A stretch of DNA of 64,000 bases from Lichenostomus cassidix (lineage: Eukaryota > Chordata > Aves > Passeriformes > Meliphagidae): contig CM039182.1 in assembly GCA_008360975.2 (NCBI GenBank), positions 46,698,491 to 46,762,490 of the forward strand, given 5' to 3'. The translations under genes were made by a program, and so were the position numbers. Positions 1-14,800 of the stretch are shown here, one piece after another (within the stretch, counting starts at the first letter, position 1; every line of letters begins with the position of its first letter). The notes below the pieces were generated by a model. It searched no databases and was not told where the DNA came from. It saw nothing but the letters and a program-made list of their open reading frames with translations.

Positions 1-3000
1 TCCCTACAATACTTTCAATTCTGCCCTCCACTCAGTTAAAGCTTCAGTAAACAATATGCACCTTGCAATCATTAAAAAAAAAGCAAGCAATGATCTTCTG
101 TTTCTTTTTTTTCTTTGCCAGATGAATTTCTGCAGCAAATGGGTGTTCTTCACACTCTGTCTCCTCAACTGAACTGAATTTCATTTCAGTCATGACAATT
201 ACATCATACCCTTTGAACCAAGTATCTTTGGAGTGGTAAGGAGGGAAATACAGTCATTAATGGGGTTAAACCCTATTCTGCAGAAAGACAAAAAGAGAAA
301 GATTGTTGTTCTGGTTTAAAGCAGTTACTGAATATGGAATAACTAAGCTGCAGGGAAACATGGTCTGAGATGTACCCATTGGCCCTTGCAGCTCAAGAGA
401 TGTATAGCTGTACAGTGGACTGGTTAATGCTTCTGAACTACTTTCTGGACAGTTTAAAAAATAGAACATTCCCATCTTCCATTTTAGAAATAGACAGGGT
501 GATGGATGCCCCAGCCCCAAGAAGTAGTTTGGATTAAAACAGAAGGTGTGTAAGATGGCTTCATGGGTGCTCACACACTTACCAGAATTCAGTATTACCT
601 GGCTGCTGATATTCTTGATACTCTCTTATATATAATCTCTCCTTAGCAACTGATGGAAGAAGGGGAAAGTCGTGATTTCCTTGAAATGCTGTACCATCTG
701 TCAGCTCTACTCATCTTTTCTTCAAACTTATTTTGAGTTAGCTTCTTTTCTCCTTCTGGCATTCTCTATTCCCAGGCTTGGCTATAGTTGGATGATTGTT
801 ATGTTCAGTTACAGATTATGAGATACATACAACCGTTCACATTAGAAATCTGAGGTATCTCATCAAATGACATCCCATTGATGCAAATGTTGACAACAAG
901 TTTTCCTCAAGGGGATGTGAAGAAAGAAAGATAGCAAATATGATTGTCTCAGATATTTCTGCAAGGAGTGCAGATAGTTTTCATCTTTAGCATGACCCCA
1001 TTGATCCCAGATAGCTTCTGTAGAAAAGCTGCTGAATCTGAAGTTCATTTGTGTTGAGAGCTAATGATAAACCTTGCAGACTTTTCCCAGAGATAAGAAG
1101 ACCACATTGCACAGTGGCCATAAACCATGCTGAGAAAGGTTTGTATTCCAGTGAAAGCTGTGAATTACTGAACCTGTTTTTTTCACATTTTTCTTGAACT
1201 TAAAAAATACAGTGATTATACACTGCATTAAATATGATTATATTTAAATGTGATTCTTTTATTGAGTAACATCTGGATTATGTATGTGGGGAGAAATTAT
1301 GCAGCTTTTAAAATCCTGTGTCCATTAATTTTAACTTTGTGAAGACTGTTTTTTGGCTTTTAAATTTTCTTCTTGCTGTTAGGAGGACTTTATTTTAGGG
1401 TTTTAATTTTTTTTTTACTTCTCCTCTGCACTCTCTCCAACAGAGCACTATGGCTGAAGAGGTTAAAATGGCAAAAAAGGCACATCCTCATACAATCAGG
1501 ATGCTAAACCCAGCTGAGCAAAGCAAGCAGAGTGCAGATGCAAGACAGAAATAAAATATGCAGCAAACTCAGAAGGCAAAGAATAAAGAAGTCAGTATGG
1601 CAGACAGTGAGAAACTAAACAAACACATTGAAAATACAGCCCACGAGAGAAGCAAACACGTACCAAGTATAATGAGGAAGGAAAAGTCAGGCTCAGGCCA
1701 TCCCCACTCATTGGCAACACATAAAGAGAGTCAGCAAATGCAAGCTGTATGGGTTTCTCTGAAAACAAAGGCTTGATTTTCAGAAATGGAATTTTCTTCT
1801 TCCCATGAAGCAGTAGATCGCTTTGTAAAAGTCAATCTCTCCAAAAAGTCAAGATGAATACCAGAATGTGGTTTAGTGTTTTGTCTTCTGGGGAAATGTT
1901 TATCCACACTAAATGGAGGTAATTGGAGAGGAATCATTAAAAATTATCTGTGGAACTTTGAAATTTATCTTTTGCATTGTGTCATGTTCTGGCAGTAAAG
2001 CGAAAGTAAGTTAATGCTGGTGGTTCAGGGGGAAAGCTGAAATAAGAAACATCAGGAAAAGCTAATGCAGTGAGTAGCTACACACAGCATAATTTACAAT
2101 ATGTGGATGTTACACACACACCTGGAGCAAGATGTGCACGTGTACTCACGTGTGTGTACACACACACACCCCCCTCCACCACACAGACACTGAGGCAAGA
2201 GGCAGAAAGACTGAAGCAGCAAACAGCTTAAGTGCACTGAGCCCATGTTCACACATGTTAGACCTCTGTCCTGAGCCCACCCACACCGAGCCCTTTTTGT
2301 TCACTTTGCTAGTCTTGAAAAATGTGACGAAGAGCCCTGGCATGTGGGAAAAAGCTAGTGGTTTGCTAAAGCTCTTAGGGGTTGGTCTGCTTTTTTAATC
2401 CTTTGTTAATTGTGATCACAGCTCGGAATTCATCCTTTTTTATGTTTTGCAAATGGAATTAAAAATGAATAAATAGCTAAAAGGAGCTTGCTGGCAAATT
2501 TATTGCATCTCTGTGTTATTACAATTCTGCTGGCAAACACCAAGCTTTTCAGAGAACAGCCAGGGCTCATGGCTTAAAAGATCAAAAAGCAGAAATAAGG
2601 GAGCAAGGAGCTACATCTTTTGCCACCAGCCCAGCATCAATTACTAAGATTTTTATTACTAAGTCATACAAAGGCAGCAGTGACAAATTATGAGTTCAGG
2701 AAGATCTCATATATCACGTAGACAGAACTAACAAAATTTTAAAATATATGTCATTTTAAAGAGTAATGAATAGAGATAAATGTGTCTTGCTCCCTATTCC
2801 AGAAATAAGCAGATACTGAGAATGGGGAACTGAATAAACCTATCATTTCACATCACTTTCAATTCTTCTACCATAATTTTTACAGCGAGAATAACCTAAT
2901 GGGAAACTGACACAGGTCACAGATGTGGTAAAAAGCTGAATGTCAGATGGTGAGAAAAAATCCTTAGTAGTTTTAACACTATCAAGAGTATCAGAGGCTT

Positions 3001-6000
3001 GGCTTTCCTGAAGCCAGTTGCTATCTACACCTAGCTCTCACGTCATTTGCACTGGGGGAACTGCTGGTGCAAATGAGGCAGAGCAAAATGAAGTTCAAGT
3101 AAAGACCTGTTTCCAAAGGTGGAAAGGTCTAAGCACAACAGACACCTCAGCTTGACAATGTAGATTCTGTAAGGACTCAAACAGAAAGGGGCAATTACTG
3201 CCTTATGCTCCAGCTCTAATCTTAAATTATAGGATAGTTTCCTAATGAGGGGGAACATTGCTGGAGACAGCTGTGGCGTATAGAAGGGAACACTGCTGTA
3301 ATTACAGATCCTTACACACCAGTGACAGAAGTTCCCAATCTCCAAGGGGAAACACCTTCATAATGTTTGTTTTTGCAGAATCAAATGTCATTCTCAATTT
3401 ACAGTGGAATGGAAACATTAAAGTATGTGAGCCTTTAAACTGGATTTCAGCCCGATGGGATGCACGTTAGGAGTTGGACTGTGTTGGCAGAGGTGAGTTA
3501 GTGTGCTGGGATCTTAACTCAGGCTGGGGTAGGATAACAATGGTCAACTAGAGAAATGCAGGATTTGTCAGTGGCACTGGACAGAGAGAAAACAAAGAAA
3601 ACCAGCAGACAGGTCTTAGACAGAACACCTGATATGGCAAAATCAGAACAAACTCCTTCCCTTCTTTCAAGATGACTGCTAGCAGCAAGGGCGTTGAATG
3701 TTTCATACACTTTCTTATTACACAGAGCATGTTACTGGAAAGACTGAAAAAATTATTCTTGGTTTAACATATTTTTTTTGCCTTTGTGAGCTATACAGTC
3801 ATAGACAGCAGTTTACAACATGTGGTCTGCAGACTCCCAGGGTTCCACAGATGACTTCCAAGGGCTGCAGCAGAAAGAGCTTAAGAACAAGCTGTTGTCT
3901 AGTCACTACAAGGATCTGCATCTCTCCAGTAAAGTTTACAGAGATCTACTGGTGAAGAAAGCTCAAAGTCATTGCATTTAGACTGTGACAATTACACGAG
4001 AATAAATGGATGGTATTTTTCCAATTAGTACTTCCATGGATGAATCAGCTCCTACTAGCATGATACAGAACTATATTTTCAGAGTATCTTTGCTTCAGCC
4101 AGTACACATAACAAGACCCGGTTATGTAATTAGCAACTGTTAATGATTTGCGTTCTACTGGCTGTTTAATGGGGATTCAGACTTTACTGTGCTGTATTCT
4201 TCTGTAATGAAGAAAGAATATTTTGTTCACCGAGATGCTTGTTTATTGGCATTTAACAGTATAAAATCTGAGTATTTCACAAATATTTCTTTTAGGAAAA
4301 CCTGTGAGGTGAGTGGAAAAAAAAATGGGGGGAAAAAATAAAATAATCTTGGCAACCAGTGTGAGATATTAAAACCTGATTCTTTTAAGCACTTGATGTT
4401 TGGGTTGGTTGTTTGTTTTTGGGGTTTTTTTGTATATACGAGAAACATAGCTGCCATTGACTTTAGTTACAGCTTTGAACACAGCACTTTCTCACATCAG
4501 GAGTCGCATTGATCACCAGGGAAATTAGGAGCTTCCGGGTAAACATATACAAAGTTTGCCTGGTATGCAAGGAGTTCTGGAGCAGTGGGACAGAGTCCAA
4601 GGCAGCATTTAAACCCCAGGGGCCATTTATCCATACCACATCTTCTCCTTGCCCTCAGCTTTAAGTCATGTAGTTGTGATTGATCCAGTCCTTACCTCCA
4701 CTCTGTAAACTTCCCACCAAGTCCTAATCTTCTTGCACAGCAAATCCTAGGCCCTAGTAAATCCAAGATAAATGGACCACAGAGATCAGCCCCACGTACA
4801 GCTTGTTTCTTGGACCAGCACAGTTACCCTTCTCCCTGTCTCAGCATTTGTGTTCCCACTGCTTTTCTCCCTTTCTCCTGTGTCATCTCAGCCAGGTTCA
4901 ATCCCAAGTTCTCCTTGTGAGAACTGCCCAGGTCCCCCAGCTCCGATTGTCCCTTCCAGCTTCTGCCTTGCAATTTACACCAGTGTTCTCCCCCATCTCT
5001 GATTCTGGTTTAAAATATCTGTCCTTACTCCTGCCACCTCCAGGAACCGTTTCCATTACTCTGAGGCCTCTGTTGTGCAGCAGCTTCCCTTTTCCTCCAT
5101 AGACCCAGCCAGGGGAAGCTGGCTGGAAACCAGGCTGTGCCCCTCTCAGTTCAGATCTCAGCATTAGGTGTGACCTGCCACAGAGCTAGCCTTGTAACAA
5201 CCGTACAGGGGGAAAAGTTACCTTAAGTTTGGATTGGAGTGTGCTCAGGGAAGACGAATCATCACAGAGGTTAGCTGGTAAAATTGTGAAGGTTTCTGTT
5301 GAGCATTTGTGAGTGACAAACCTTTGAGGGCCTCTCTGCCTGAGTGAACTATGGCTGCATGTGCTGAAGGAGTGTAAAAGAGAGAGCTCTTTAAGCAAGA
5401 CCACTTTTCCCTCCTCCCCCCAGCCCTCCTGACTGCAAATATCAAATCTCCACTCCAAATGCCTTTGACCTGAACAAGACTTTTAGGCTGAATCTGTGAA
5501 GTGCAGCGATGCATACATAGGTGTATCTAGCAGAGCCAGACAGCCCTGAACAAGCTCAATTCTAGGAGCTGAATTCAGAAGAAATTATGACTGGTTGTAA
5601 AGAGGGCTTTGTGAGGTGTGCAGACAACTTTAATAACACCTGGAGCCACCAGCCTCACCTGCAATAACTGATTTCATTTGGAGAAATCTATACAAAAACT
5701 GTTTTGGTACAGCCCACAGTAAACAAGCTTTTGTTTTATCCTCCTCCTCCCCATGTTAATTGTGACAGATACAGCCTGACATCATTGTAATCTGGGAAAC
5801 AGATAGTTAGGAAAGGAATTGCAGCCACACCAGCACCTAGCTTTCATCTGACTTCTTTTTGCTCTTTGATCTCTTAGCTGGCTAATTAAGAAGCCTGAAT
5901 CAGCACCGTGCCAAAATAGGTTGTGCCCTTTTTTCCCTACCTGTGACCCTCAGAAAGAACAACCAGTGTACTCACATTCAGTGAAAGAGGCATTCCTCAT

Positions 6001-8762
6001 GAGTCTTTCAGGTCTGTTCATTTAGGTAACCATATAAATGTGTGCTGTGTTCTACTATGGACCCTCCTCTTTCTGCGTTTCCTATTTTAAGATGAATTGA
6101 GGGGGGAAAAATGTAAGCCTTGACATCACATTTTGCAAAGGAAGCAAATGCGCTCCTCCCTAAATCTAAATGAATGGCCTTTTAAGGTGACTGCTGAATT
6201 AAATTCCAGTATGATGAAATCAACAGGCATGAGAAAGTTCTTATTTCCGAAAAAGAAAAAAGCTGCAGGAAAAAAAACAACAAAAAATCAGCCAGTATGT
6301 GATTGCAGGGCTGAGAGCTGAATAGGAGCTGTTTACACTGACTCAATAAAGACACTTTACTCAGCTTTGGTAGTAAGGCAGCTTCACAGGCTGAAGGGAA
6401 ATGGGGATATACATATTCTGAGCCTGCTAAGCTTCTCTAATGTAAGACATGTGCATTTCATTGAAGTCCTGAAATACCTCACGTAGAAAAAAGATGATTG
6501 AAACCCCAAGCACATCTTTCTGTTTATCATACATTACATATTTCTGATGTACTTTGAGCAGTATTGTATGCAGCCACCATCAGTCTTTATATATATATAT
6601 GCCTGTAAGGTATGCAGCCAAAACCTAGTTTCTGTGAAGACCTAAAGTACCCTTAAGACAGAGTAAAAATAATCTCATTAGGGGAATGGGGCGCGTCTGG
6701 TCATTCTCAGGACAGAAGCTCTACCCAAGCACAGCCTGTCGCTTTACCCTTGCAGGAGGAAATCACAGGGAACCAAACCACCATGAAATGCAAAACTTAA
6801 ACAGTCTCGAAAAAAAGAGCCAGAGACCTCCATGAAAGTCATAAATTCTGTGGAGCTCAGGAGGTCACTAATGATTGATTAACACTACTGAAGCACTTTT
6901 CTCTCATTTTTCACAGTGATATTGCAGAAACATGAGAACACAATGGACATGTTTTTTTACCTCTCTTTACACCTGCTGTTCCAGTGTAACCCTAAAACCT
7001 GAGTCTTTCCTCCACATCTTCTATTGCTGGGACTTCTCTCGTGGCTGGATTTTTAATAGAAATAATAGCTCTAGGGCAGGAGAGGTCCTTTAAGGGGTTG
7101 GTATTTATATTATTATTCCATCATCCAGACTTTAAGTAAGGTTAGACCAAACAGTGATAAAACACTGATGTCTTATCTTAACTGTTCCCAGTGTTGCTAC
7201 AGGCGATGGTGCTACACCAGAGATAACTGCATGTTAGGGGAGGATAGCTATTTTAGACAAGCCTACATCTGCAGGAAGGAAGGGAATGTGACACCTCGTT
7301 ACGGATTTAGTTTTAAGATAAATGAAGCAGAAAGCAATGATTTTCCTTTTCCAAATGCAATTCCTCCTCCTATCACAGATTTTCAGGCAGTAAATTAATT
7401 ACTTTGATGGTACAAATAAGGAATGGAGGAGGAGCTGAATGATGGATTGAAGACCTTTCAGAGTCACTTCTATCACAACAGGCAGGGGAACACTGCAGTC
7501 AAAGCTACTTTCTGTGTCATAATCTGGAGCTAACCCTGAACTGGATGTCTCAGCAGGGGATGTGACAGCACTAAAACCTTTTAATTTCTCCTGTCTTCTT
7601 TGCTGTCTGTCTACTAAAAGAATGAATTCTGAGTTTTGGACCCTACATATATCTTATCCATAGCAACCACAACACTTCCTTCAGATTTGCTAAAATGCAA
7701 ATCTTGAATCTATCTGAAAGAAATGGATCTTCCCCTGATACTATAATTCTGAGCATGACTGAAATGTAGAAGTAAACATCTTTGCCAGCATCAGGGCTTC
7801 CTGATGGCCCTTCCCATCTCAGAGCCTCCAGACTCCGGCTTAGCAACACATGACCTTTGCTAGCAATCAGTGGGAAAGCGCTGAAGAAAAATTGCTGACT
7901 GATGACTCACTCTACCAGAGCTTGCTTGCTCTGTCATTTTCTAATGCTGCTGATGGGAAGATATTTTCTATTGTGAGTGGCTTGTTTTCCGGCTCCATAG
8001 GAACAATGATCCATAAGGATTTCCTGAGGAGTGACTTCTCCTTAGAGCAAGATTTCTTGTCTCTTAGCCTCTGGAAGACTAACTGAATTACCCATTACCC
8101 ACTTATTACCTTCCTGTTCCCTCTTGCATTTTCAACACCTACTGTAATGCAGAGGACTCCTCTGAACACAGGCATGAGGGAACACGGAGCTAATGAAAAA
8201 CTTTCATAAATCTGCAGAGGAGGTGGAAACATAGGACCCACTAGAGGAACCAGGGGACCCATGTGGAATACAGCATGGGGGATTGCACTTGGAGTTGAGC
8301 AACACAGTCCTGACTCTGCTGGAGTGTAAACTCCAGCTTGAAACAGCTGACCCTGATGAGGGTCATGGCAGAGGACTTCTTTCTTCTCTGATCAGAAACA
8401 GCACTTGGGGCTTCTTAAAAAAGCAAAGGCACAACAGCAGTCAAGGTTTATCTGTTTGGGCAGAAGTCCCAAAGCCACTACATTCTTCTCCTTTTATTTA
8501 TAGCCTTCAGTGAAGACTCCTCTCCTCTGATGATTGCAGACTGTAATGTCACACTGCAAGCACAGCTGGCTGTTTGGGGTGGCTGACATGCAGAGCTGCA
8601 CCTGCTAGAATAGAAATGCTAAGAAAGGAGATGTGTTCTGAGAGATACAAAGGCATTGTCTGATCCGTGATGGATTGCATGGGCAAGAGTTTGTTAAGAC
8701 CATCCTGTGTGACCTCCTGCATTGACCTCCTGGCTGGGTGACAGAAAGCCTTTCAAGATGCC
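1..8762. other. Upstream flank, no gene recognised
   Basis: No coding exon, RNA gene or well-preserved mobile element is recognisable on either strand. Open frames are short, overlap each other on both strands and resemble no family I know. Visible simple sequence: a CA/TG-rich patch at 2111-2188, a G/T-rich tract at 4398-4431, and (TA)6 at 6589-6600. In mammals the neighbour upstream of septin-7 is HERPUD2, transcribed away from it; I looked for its ubiquitin-like N-terminus and did not see it. This is most simply intergenic DNA between the two genes. Confidence 0.6.
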
Positions 8763-8814
8763 ATCAAACTTACAGAAATTACTCTGATATCAAACCTACA
8801 GAAATTACTCTGAT
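8763..8814. repeat. 26-bp tandem duplication
   Basis: Two adjacent 26-base units (8763-8788 and 8789-8814) begin ATCAAAC and end ACTCTGAT. They differ at a single position (CTT against CCT). The near identity suggests a recent slippage or duplication event. Confidence 0.9.
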
Positions 8815-11800
8815 ACGATGGTGAGTATTGGTAAATATGTGTGTGTGCCTTCAGATTGGTAGTGTGGGAGAGATGTCAGTCACAGTGCATAGCTCACTAT
8901 TGTCCCTTTTTCCACTCCCAGGAGGCTGGGAGAAGCAGCTGCACTGCAGAGATGCCAACCATCAGCAAAATACAGCAATTGTTTTATGAGTTTAATGCTA
9001 TTTATCTTCTAATTTATTTACCAGAAACACATGTAATGCTCAATGAAAGCCAGTTTGTAGAGGAGAAAAGTCTTAAAAACATCCTTCCACTTGCTAATGT
9101 GTTTTTCTTATTAAATAGAATTTTCTTGTTTTAGAAAATTTAAGCTTCACTGAAAAAAAAAAACAAAAAAAACCCCAACCAAACAAGTGAGGGCGGAGAG
9201 CTTTAGCTGAGAGAAAATAGCACCAGGTAATGGAAAGCAGGTCAGGCAGGTCTCATCTTCTTTTTCCCAGTTATTTGCCCCAGCAAGGACGGGGTCCCCA
9301 TTGCCCTGGGAGCATATGGTCTCTGCTCCAAAGGCTCACATGCTGACGGGTGAATGGTCACTTGGTGTAACTGGGTCTGAAGGAGTTCAATCTGATCCCG
9401 AGACAAATGTGAGAAAGCTGTTGGCTTGGTATTTGCCAGCACAGGTAATGCAATTTCCTCTGTGTTTGCTACAGATATCTGTAATGGCTGCTGATTACGG
9501 CACATGCTGCCAACCTCTGTACCAAGTGGAATTAATTGCAGGATAGAGGCCCTCTGTGTAGCAGATAAGAGTGATCCAGAAAAATGACGGAGGCCAGACA
9601 GCATTAGATAAATAATGGTGAGAAAGCCTGCATTAATAGCAGTAATGGAGCTGTGTTTCCTGAAAAGAGAGCAAGAAATTCCCTAGTGTGGACATACTTC
9701 TTGTTGGCCAAAAGGCATCCTGAATTCCTCAATAATCAGGCAGGAAGTGGTAAAATGCATCATACAAAATGAAAAATATGTTATTTTTTCCAATATCAGA
9801 AATATATTTTAGGTCATAACTATTACAGAAAAAACATTTTATGACCAATCAGATTTCTTTTTCTGCAATTCTAAATTTTTCAGTGATGTACAGAAAATGG
9901 AATTTCTGTACACCATGATGTGTTTTAGTAGCTTTGTTTCAGTCCAGATCACAACTTTACCTAATAGGTGTATTATTCAAAAGTAGTCATCATTCTTTCA
10001 AAAATTTGCACAAATTGAAATTATGTTTGAGTAGCTTCCCAGTCAAGTAACCAGAGAGAAAAGCAGAATTGTAATAGCCATGAGTTGTGTGCTGCATGTA
10101 AATAGCTGGAGTTAGGTAATTTCTGGTTTATTTTTGTCACCTTGTGTGATTTTGTTTAGTTTACTCCATGACTGAAGCCAGTGTTGACTCTGTACCACAG
10201 CAAGTCTACAGCCTTGTACCTATCTTGCCTCGGTTGGCTGTTCCGAGAGCCTCCTACCAAGATTTCCTGTTGCCTCCATTTTAGAGGAGCTCTGTCATTT
10301 CTCCAGTGAGTGGAAGTTATTTAGACCCCGCAGATGCTGCTGCCTGAATTCAGTCAGCAGAGTAACACTGTGATTCCTTCCAGTTTCTTTGTTTGTACAT
10401 CGAGAGGAAGGAGGATGCTAACTTTATAACTTCTCCCCATTGTGCCCCAGAGGTTAGGCACCTTGCCATATACAGATGCTATCAAAAATGGAATAATTTT
10501 ATAAATAAACTGTGAATTAACAAGGGTCTACATAAATGTATGCTTTGGTTCAAGACAGATGTATTCCGTTCTTTGAAAACATTCTCTAAATAAACTGAAT
10601 GTTTTCATTTTATACTTTGTTCTGATTTATCACATTGTAGTTTACTTAAGGCTTTCAATGCTCTCTCTTCCATTTGCTGAACTTTAGATATGGAATTAAA
10701 ATACGCTTGATTGCACAGTCTTCCTTTATATTCAAAGAAGAAGCCATGTAGCTATCACAATGGATTAAGACATCTCACATTAAAACCCTGTCACTTTTGC
10801 AACTGCATTTATGCAAGAAGACAACAGTAGCTAATGGGTCCATCTAAGACATTGAGTTGAATGGACAACTTTTTCAGAGCTATAGTAATTATGAATACTC
10901 TGAAAAAGGCTGCTTTGCCAGTTGTAGCCCTAGAAAACAGAATAATGTTCTCTTGCAAAAATGCTCTGCAAGTATTCAGCCATCTCATTCCATTACATGC
11001 CATTACAAAAAACAGTGACTGGGATATTCATTGAAAGCTCCTGCATATATACTACATCTTTTGACAGTCCATAAATACTCCTTTAGTCTGCTTTCTGTAG
11101 AAGGCACAGGCTCAAACTAAGAACTTTTCTAAAGGATTACTTCTCCATCTATCCACTTAATATATGCATCATCCCAAAAATTCAGTGATCCCCAATTCCT
11201 TCATGTAGGTTCCAACAGCCACCTTTGCTCTCTGGACTCAGGCACAACAGAGTTATGGGGTGATCCACCCATCTACAGGGAAAGGGTTTCTTGTGGGGGA
11301 CATTCCCCAAAACATCAGGACCAAAGTCTCAAGTCTGTCAAAACCAACTTTTTCAAGAAGCAGGGGTTTCCAGGAAAAATATTAATGGTGTTGAAGTATC
11401 TTCATAATAAACTCCTTCTTCTGTTACCAAAGCCATAAACTTCCATTTGGTATTTAGTTATGCCTTAAACCATTTATTTACTGTCTAGTAATGATTCATA
11501 TAACTATATATTGCTGCCAACTGAATTCCATTACCATGGGGACATTTGCAGACATATTGAATAGTTGAGATAAATACAATAAACTAGAAAAACCACCAAG
11601 AAATAAATTTATATAAAATAGGAGATCACTGGCTCACAAATTGCAATGAAATATGCTGAATTTTTGAACCAGCTAGCCAACACAACAGTAACTGCATAAG
11701 CTGCTTGGTAATACAGTACAGGTAGAGCAATACTACATTCTTTTTGCAATAAAGAAGTCAATACACTTTTTAAAGAAAGGTAATGTAAACAAGTATTTGC

Positions 11801-14800
11801 TTCCTACACCACTGAACCCTCTTTCAATAACATTCAATTTTCCATCTGTGTATTTCAAGGAAATAAAGAACACACAGCAGCTAGCATGTAAGTGCCATGC
11901 CCAATAGACTATTTGTATCACAGTATCCTTGGTGAAGATGAGTAGTGTCTGAAGACAGGCATGGGTATTAGAAATACTAGGTCATTCATAAGACACAAAG
12001 TCATGCATCTAAGCATTTCAGGTCTATCTATGTATCTATCTAGGTGTGTCCATATATATATATATAGATAGATAGATATGTATAGCATTTAGTATATTAT
12101 ATAACAGAGGTGTTCCCATGCACTCCATGGAGCACGAGATTAACTATCAAAAAGTGCTATCAATGTATAACCAAACAGAACATGCTTCATGTATATTTGA
12201 CCACAGTTATTAACCATGGTTTTCACAGGGCTTTGTGCATTACATCGGACTTTTAGGGAAAAAAGGAAAAAGTGTTAGAAACATCCTGTGTAGGAAGAGT
12301 TCATACTGCCAGTTTATATAAGAACACTTAATGACCTCATGACCCAGAAGTTGTTTCAAAAAATGTATCAATGATATTATGCAAATAACCCTAACCCTTA
12401 TTTTACCACACTTCCATGCAGATTATGTATTTTGCATTAAAATTTACACACTGTAAAGAGTGTGTCTGAAGTTTGGCTGTGTAACGAGCACCTAATTTCT
12501 TAAAAAACTCTCTAATGCTCTAACTTTCTGTTATTACAACAACACAAGAACTTTCCTTATCTGCAACACCAAGGATAAGTCTTGGGTTATGCTAATGGAT
12601 CTACTTTCAAACAAGCTCTTCAAATATTCTTGGCTTATATAGTGGATTCATCATCAAAAAGACCATTATCTCCCATTATGAATCCCAACTGTCTATATAA
12701 CTGATTCTTTCAGAACTGTGCTCTATTTCTAGTATTGCTCAGTCATCATAGCAAAATCACTAAGTACTTTTCTCCTTAAGTAAAATAGAAGTTCAGACTG
12801 ATGCAATTCAGAATACAAATACGAAGAAGTAATCTGAATGAAGTTTCAGCATTTTCCTTGTTCTGTGTTTCCAGTTTTAATTTTTTTCCACATTATGCAC
12901 CAATAATTTACCTAACTGGATTGAACTAGAATATATTTTGAGAATTTCTATACTGTTATATTCATATTTTAGTGGTTTGTGGTTTTCTTACAAAACACAG
13001 TTTTGAGATTTTTTTTTTCTGTTAATAGAGAGATTTCACTGTTTGAGATTGTATAACCCTTAAATTGCAAAATTCCCACTGTCACCAATGGCAGTAGCAT
13101 TCAGTCAGTCCTATGTGTAATCAGATGCAAACCCTCACTCGTGGCTTTAAGTGAAAAAGAAAAAAGAGTTTGCTTTTTACTTATGGATAAGTATTTCATA
13201 TCACCTTTTGTTACAAAAGACAAGTGAGTAGCTTTACTGGATTAACTGGAGCTTTATGCATAGGTGTGTTCAGTTTAATGACTGCCACTAGATAAACTAC
13301 CAGCAAAGCCCAAAAGACAGGGACAAATAAGTCATCGTCTGACAAAAGCAGAAGACAAAACCAAGCAGTGAACTATAAAAAGTTGTATTCATTGATTCTG
13401 GCCCAGGGGTTCAACGACTGGGTTTAGGCTGGAACCTAAAGATCAAATGCACAAGGAGTACCTGAAATTGAAAAGTGTAACTAAGTATCTGAACAGGCAC
13501 TGTCAGGAGGTTTAGGGTTAATGCTCTAGCGCCAAGTCACCAATAAATTTGTTCATACAGAGCAGCTTCTCAGAAAAAACAGGAAGGATGGTCTGGCTAC
13601 CTTGGACAAGTGTTTGTGTGGTAGATTAGACAGGAGTGGTGGTACAAGTCCCTCTCTGTGGGAAATCCTTTGCACCTAAAGGTCATGACAAGCAATTAAT
13701 TTTGCTTAATCAATTCATTTAAGTGCCAGGTGCAGCCTCCAAGGGCAGATCTGGGAGCCAAGTCACATGCTGAGTTAGTGCAGTGGCAGAAGGGTAACCG
13801 CAGTGGTGGACTCAGGACCTGCCTGCCCAGAGGGAGCAGAGTCCAAGCTGGTCCAAACTGAGCCACAAAGGGAGAGACTCATCATTTTGGAAAGAATTTG
13901 GAGAAGATTCCAGATTGTAGGTATCCCAGTAACCATAACAGAAGCTAGAGTCACATTTTTACAGGTAAAGGAAACAGAACAAAGTGACAAAGTGATTAAA
14001 ATACCACTAAATGGCACAATCTGCCACACCTGGCTTCAGTTGTTCAGCATTTGTACCCAAGGCCCTGCTGTGCATACTGCTACCACGAATCTAATGTCAA
14101 GTACTAGTTGTACTGTCGTTGCTCTAGTATGTGCAAAGACACAGCCTGATTCAATGCTCCTAGGCTGAGGTAGATGTCCTTTAATCAAAAGGGGACAACT
14201 GGAAAATACAAAGCCAGACTAACGGAGTCACAGTAGCACAAGGTACACAGTACTTGTTTCCCATCAGAACCTGTCATTTACTTTACTTTTTATAGAAACA
14301 ATGTCCTGATATGGGTAAAGAGAAAAAAGAGGCTACTGCTGTATATACAGAAATGATGTTTTACTTCATTCCATAATATTTGATTTATTCTTTAATATTT
14401 TCCTGCTGGAATTAAAAAAACACCCACTGTCTAGTATTTATGCAGGAAATTAATATTAAGCTCATTAATTCATTTTAAGAAAAAACATTTTTCTTTGGGA
14501 AAGCCTAACGCCTTTCCTGAAATAAAAAACAACCCAAAACCCAACTGCAATAAAATGTCACATTGCGTTACATGTCGAAGTATTTTTTTTCCCCCTAATC
14601 TAATATGCAAAGTATGACAGCAGTACCTTATTCTAGGCTAGGAAGCACTTGCTAATGTAAATAGGCAGCAAGCTGAGCTCCCCAAAGGCCTTGCTCTCGC
14701 AGCAGTGGCAGCCTGAGCAGCCCCTTCACGCCCACCCAGACACAACGGCCCATCAGTGTGCATCCTGCTGCAGCGCTGCTTATTAACGATTACACATCTG

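Noticed and set aside
12386..12400. CCCTAACCCT, telomere-like
   Set aside because: Fewer than two repeat units; common by chance.
13803..14168. 121-codon frame in the upstream flank
   Set aside because: GTG start, overlapping minus-strand frame, no recognisable domain or splice signals consistent with an exon.
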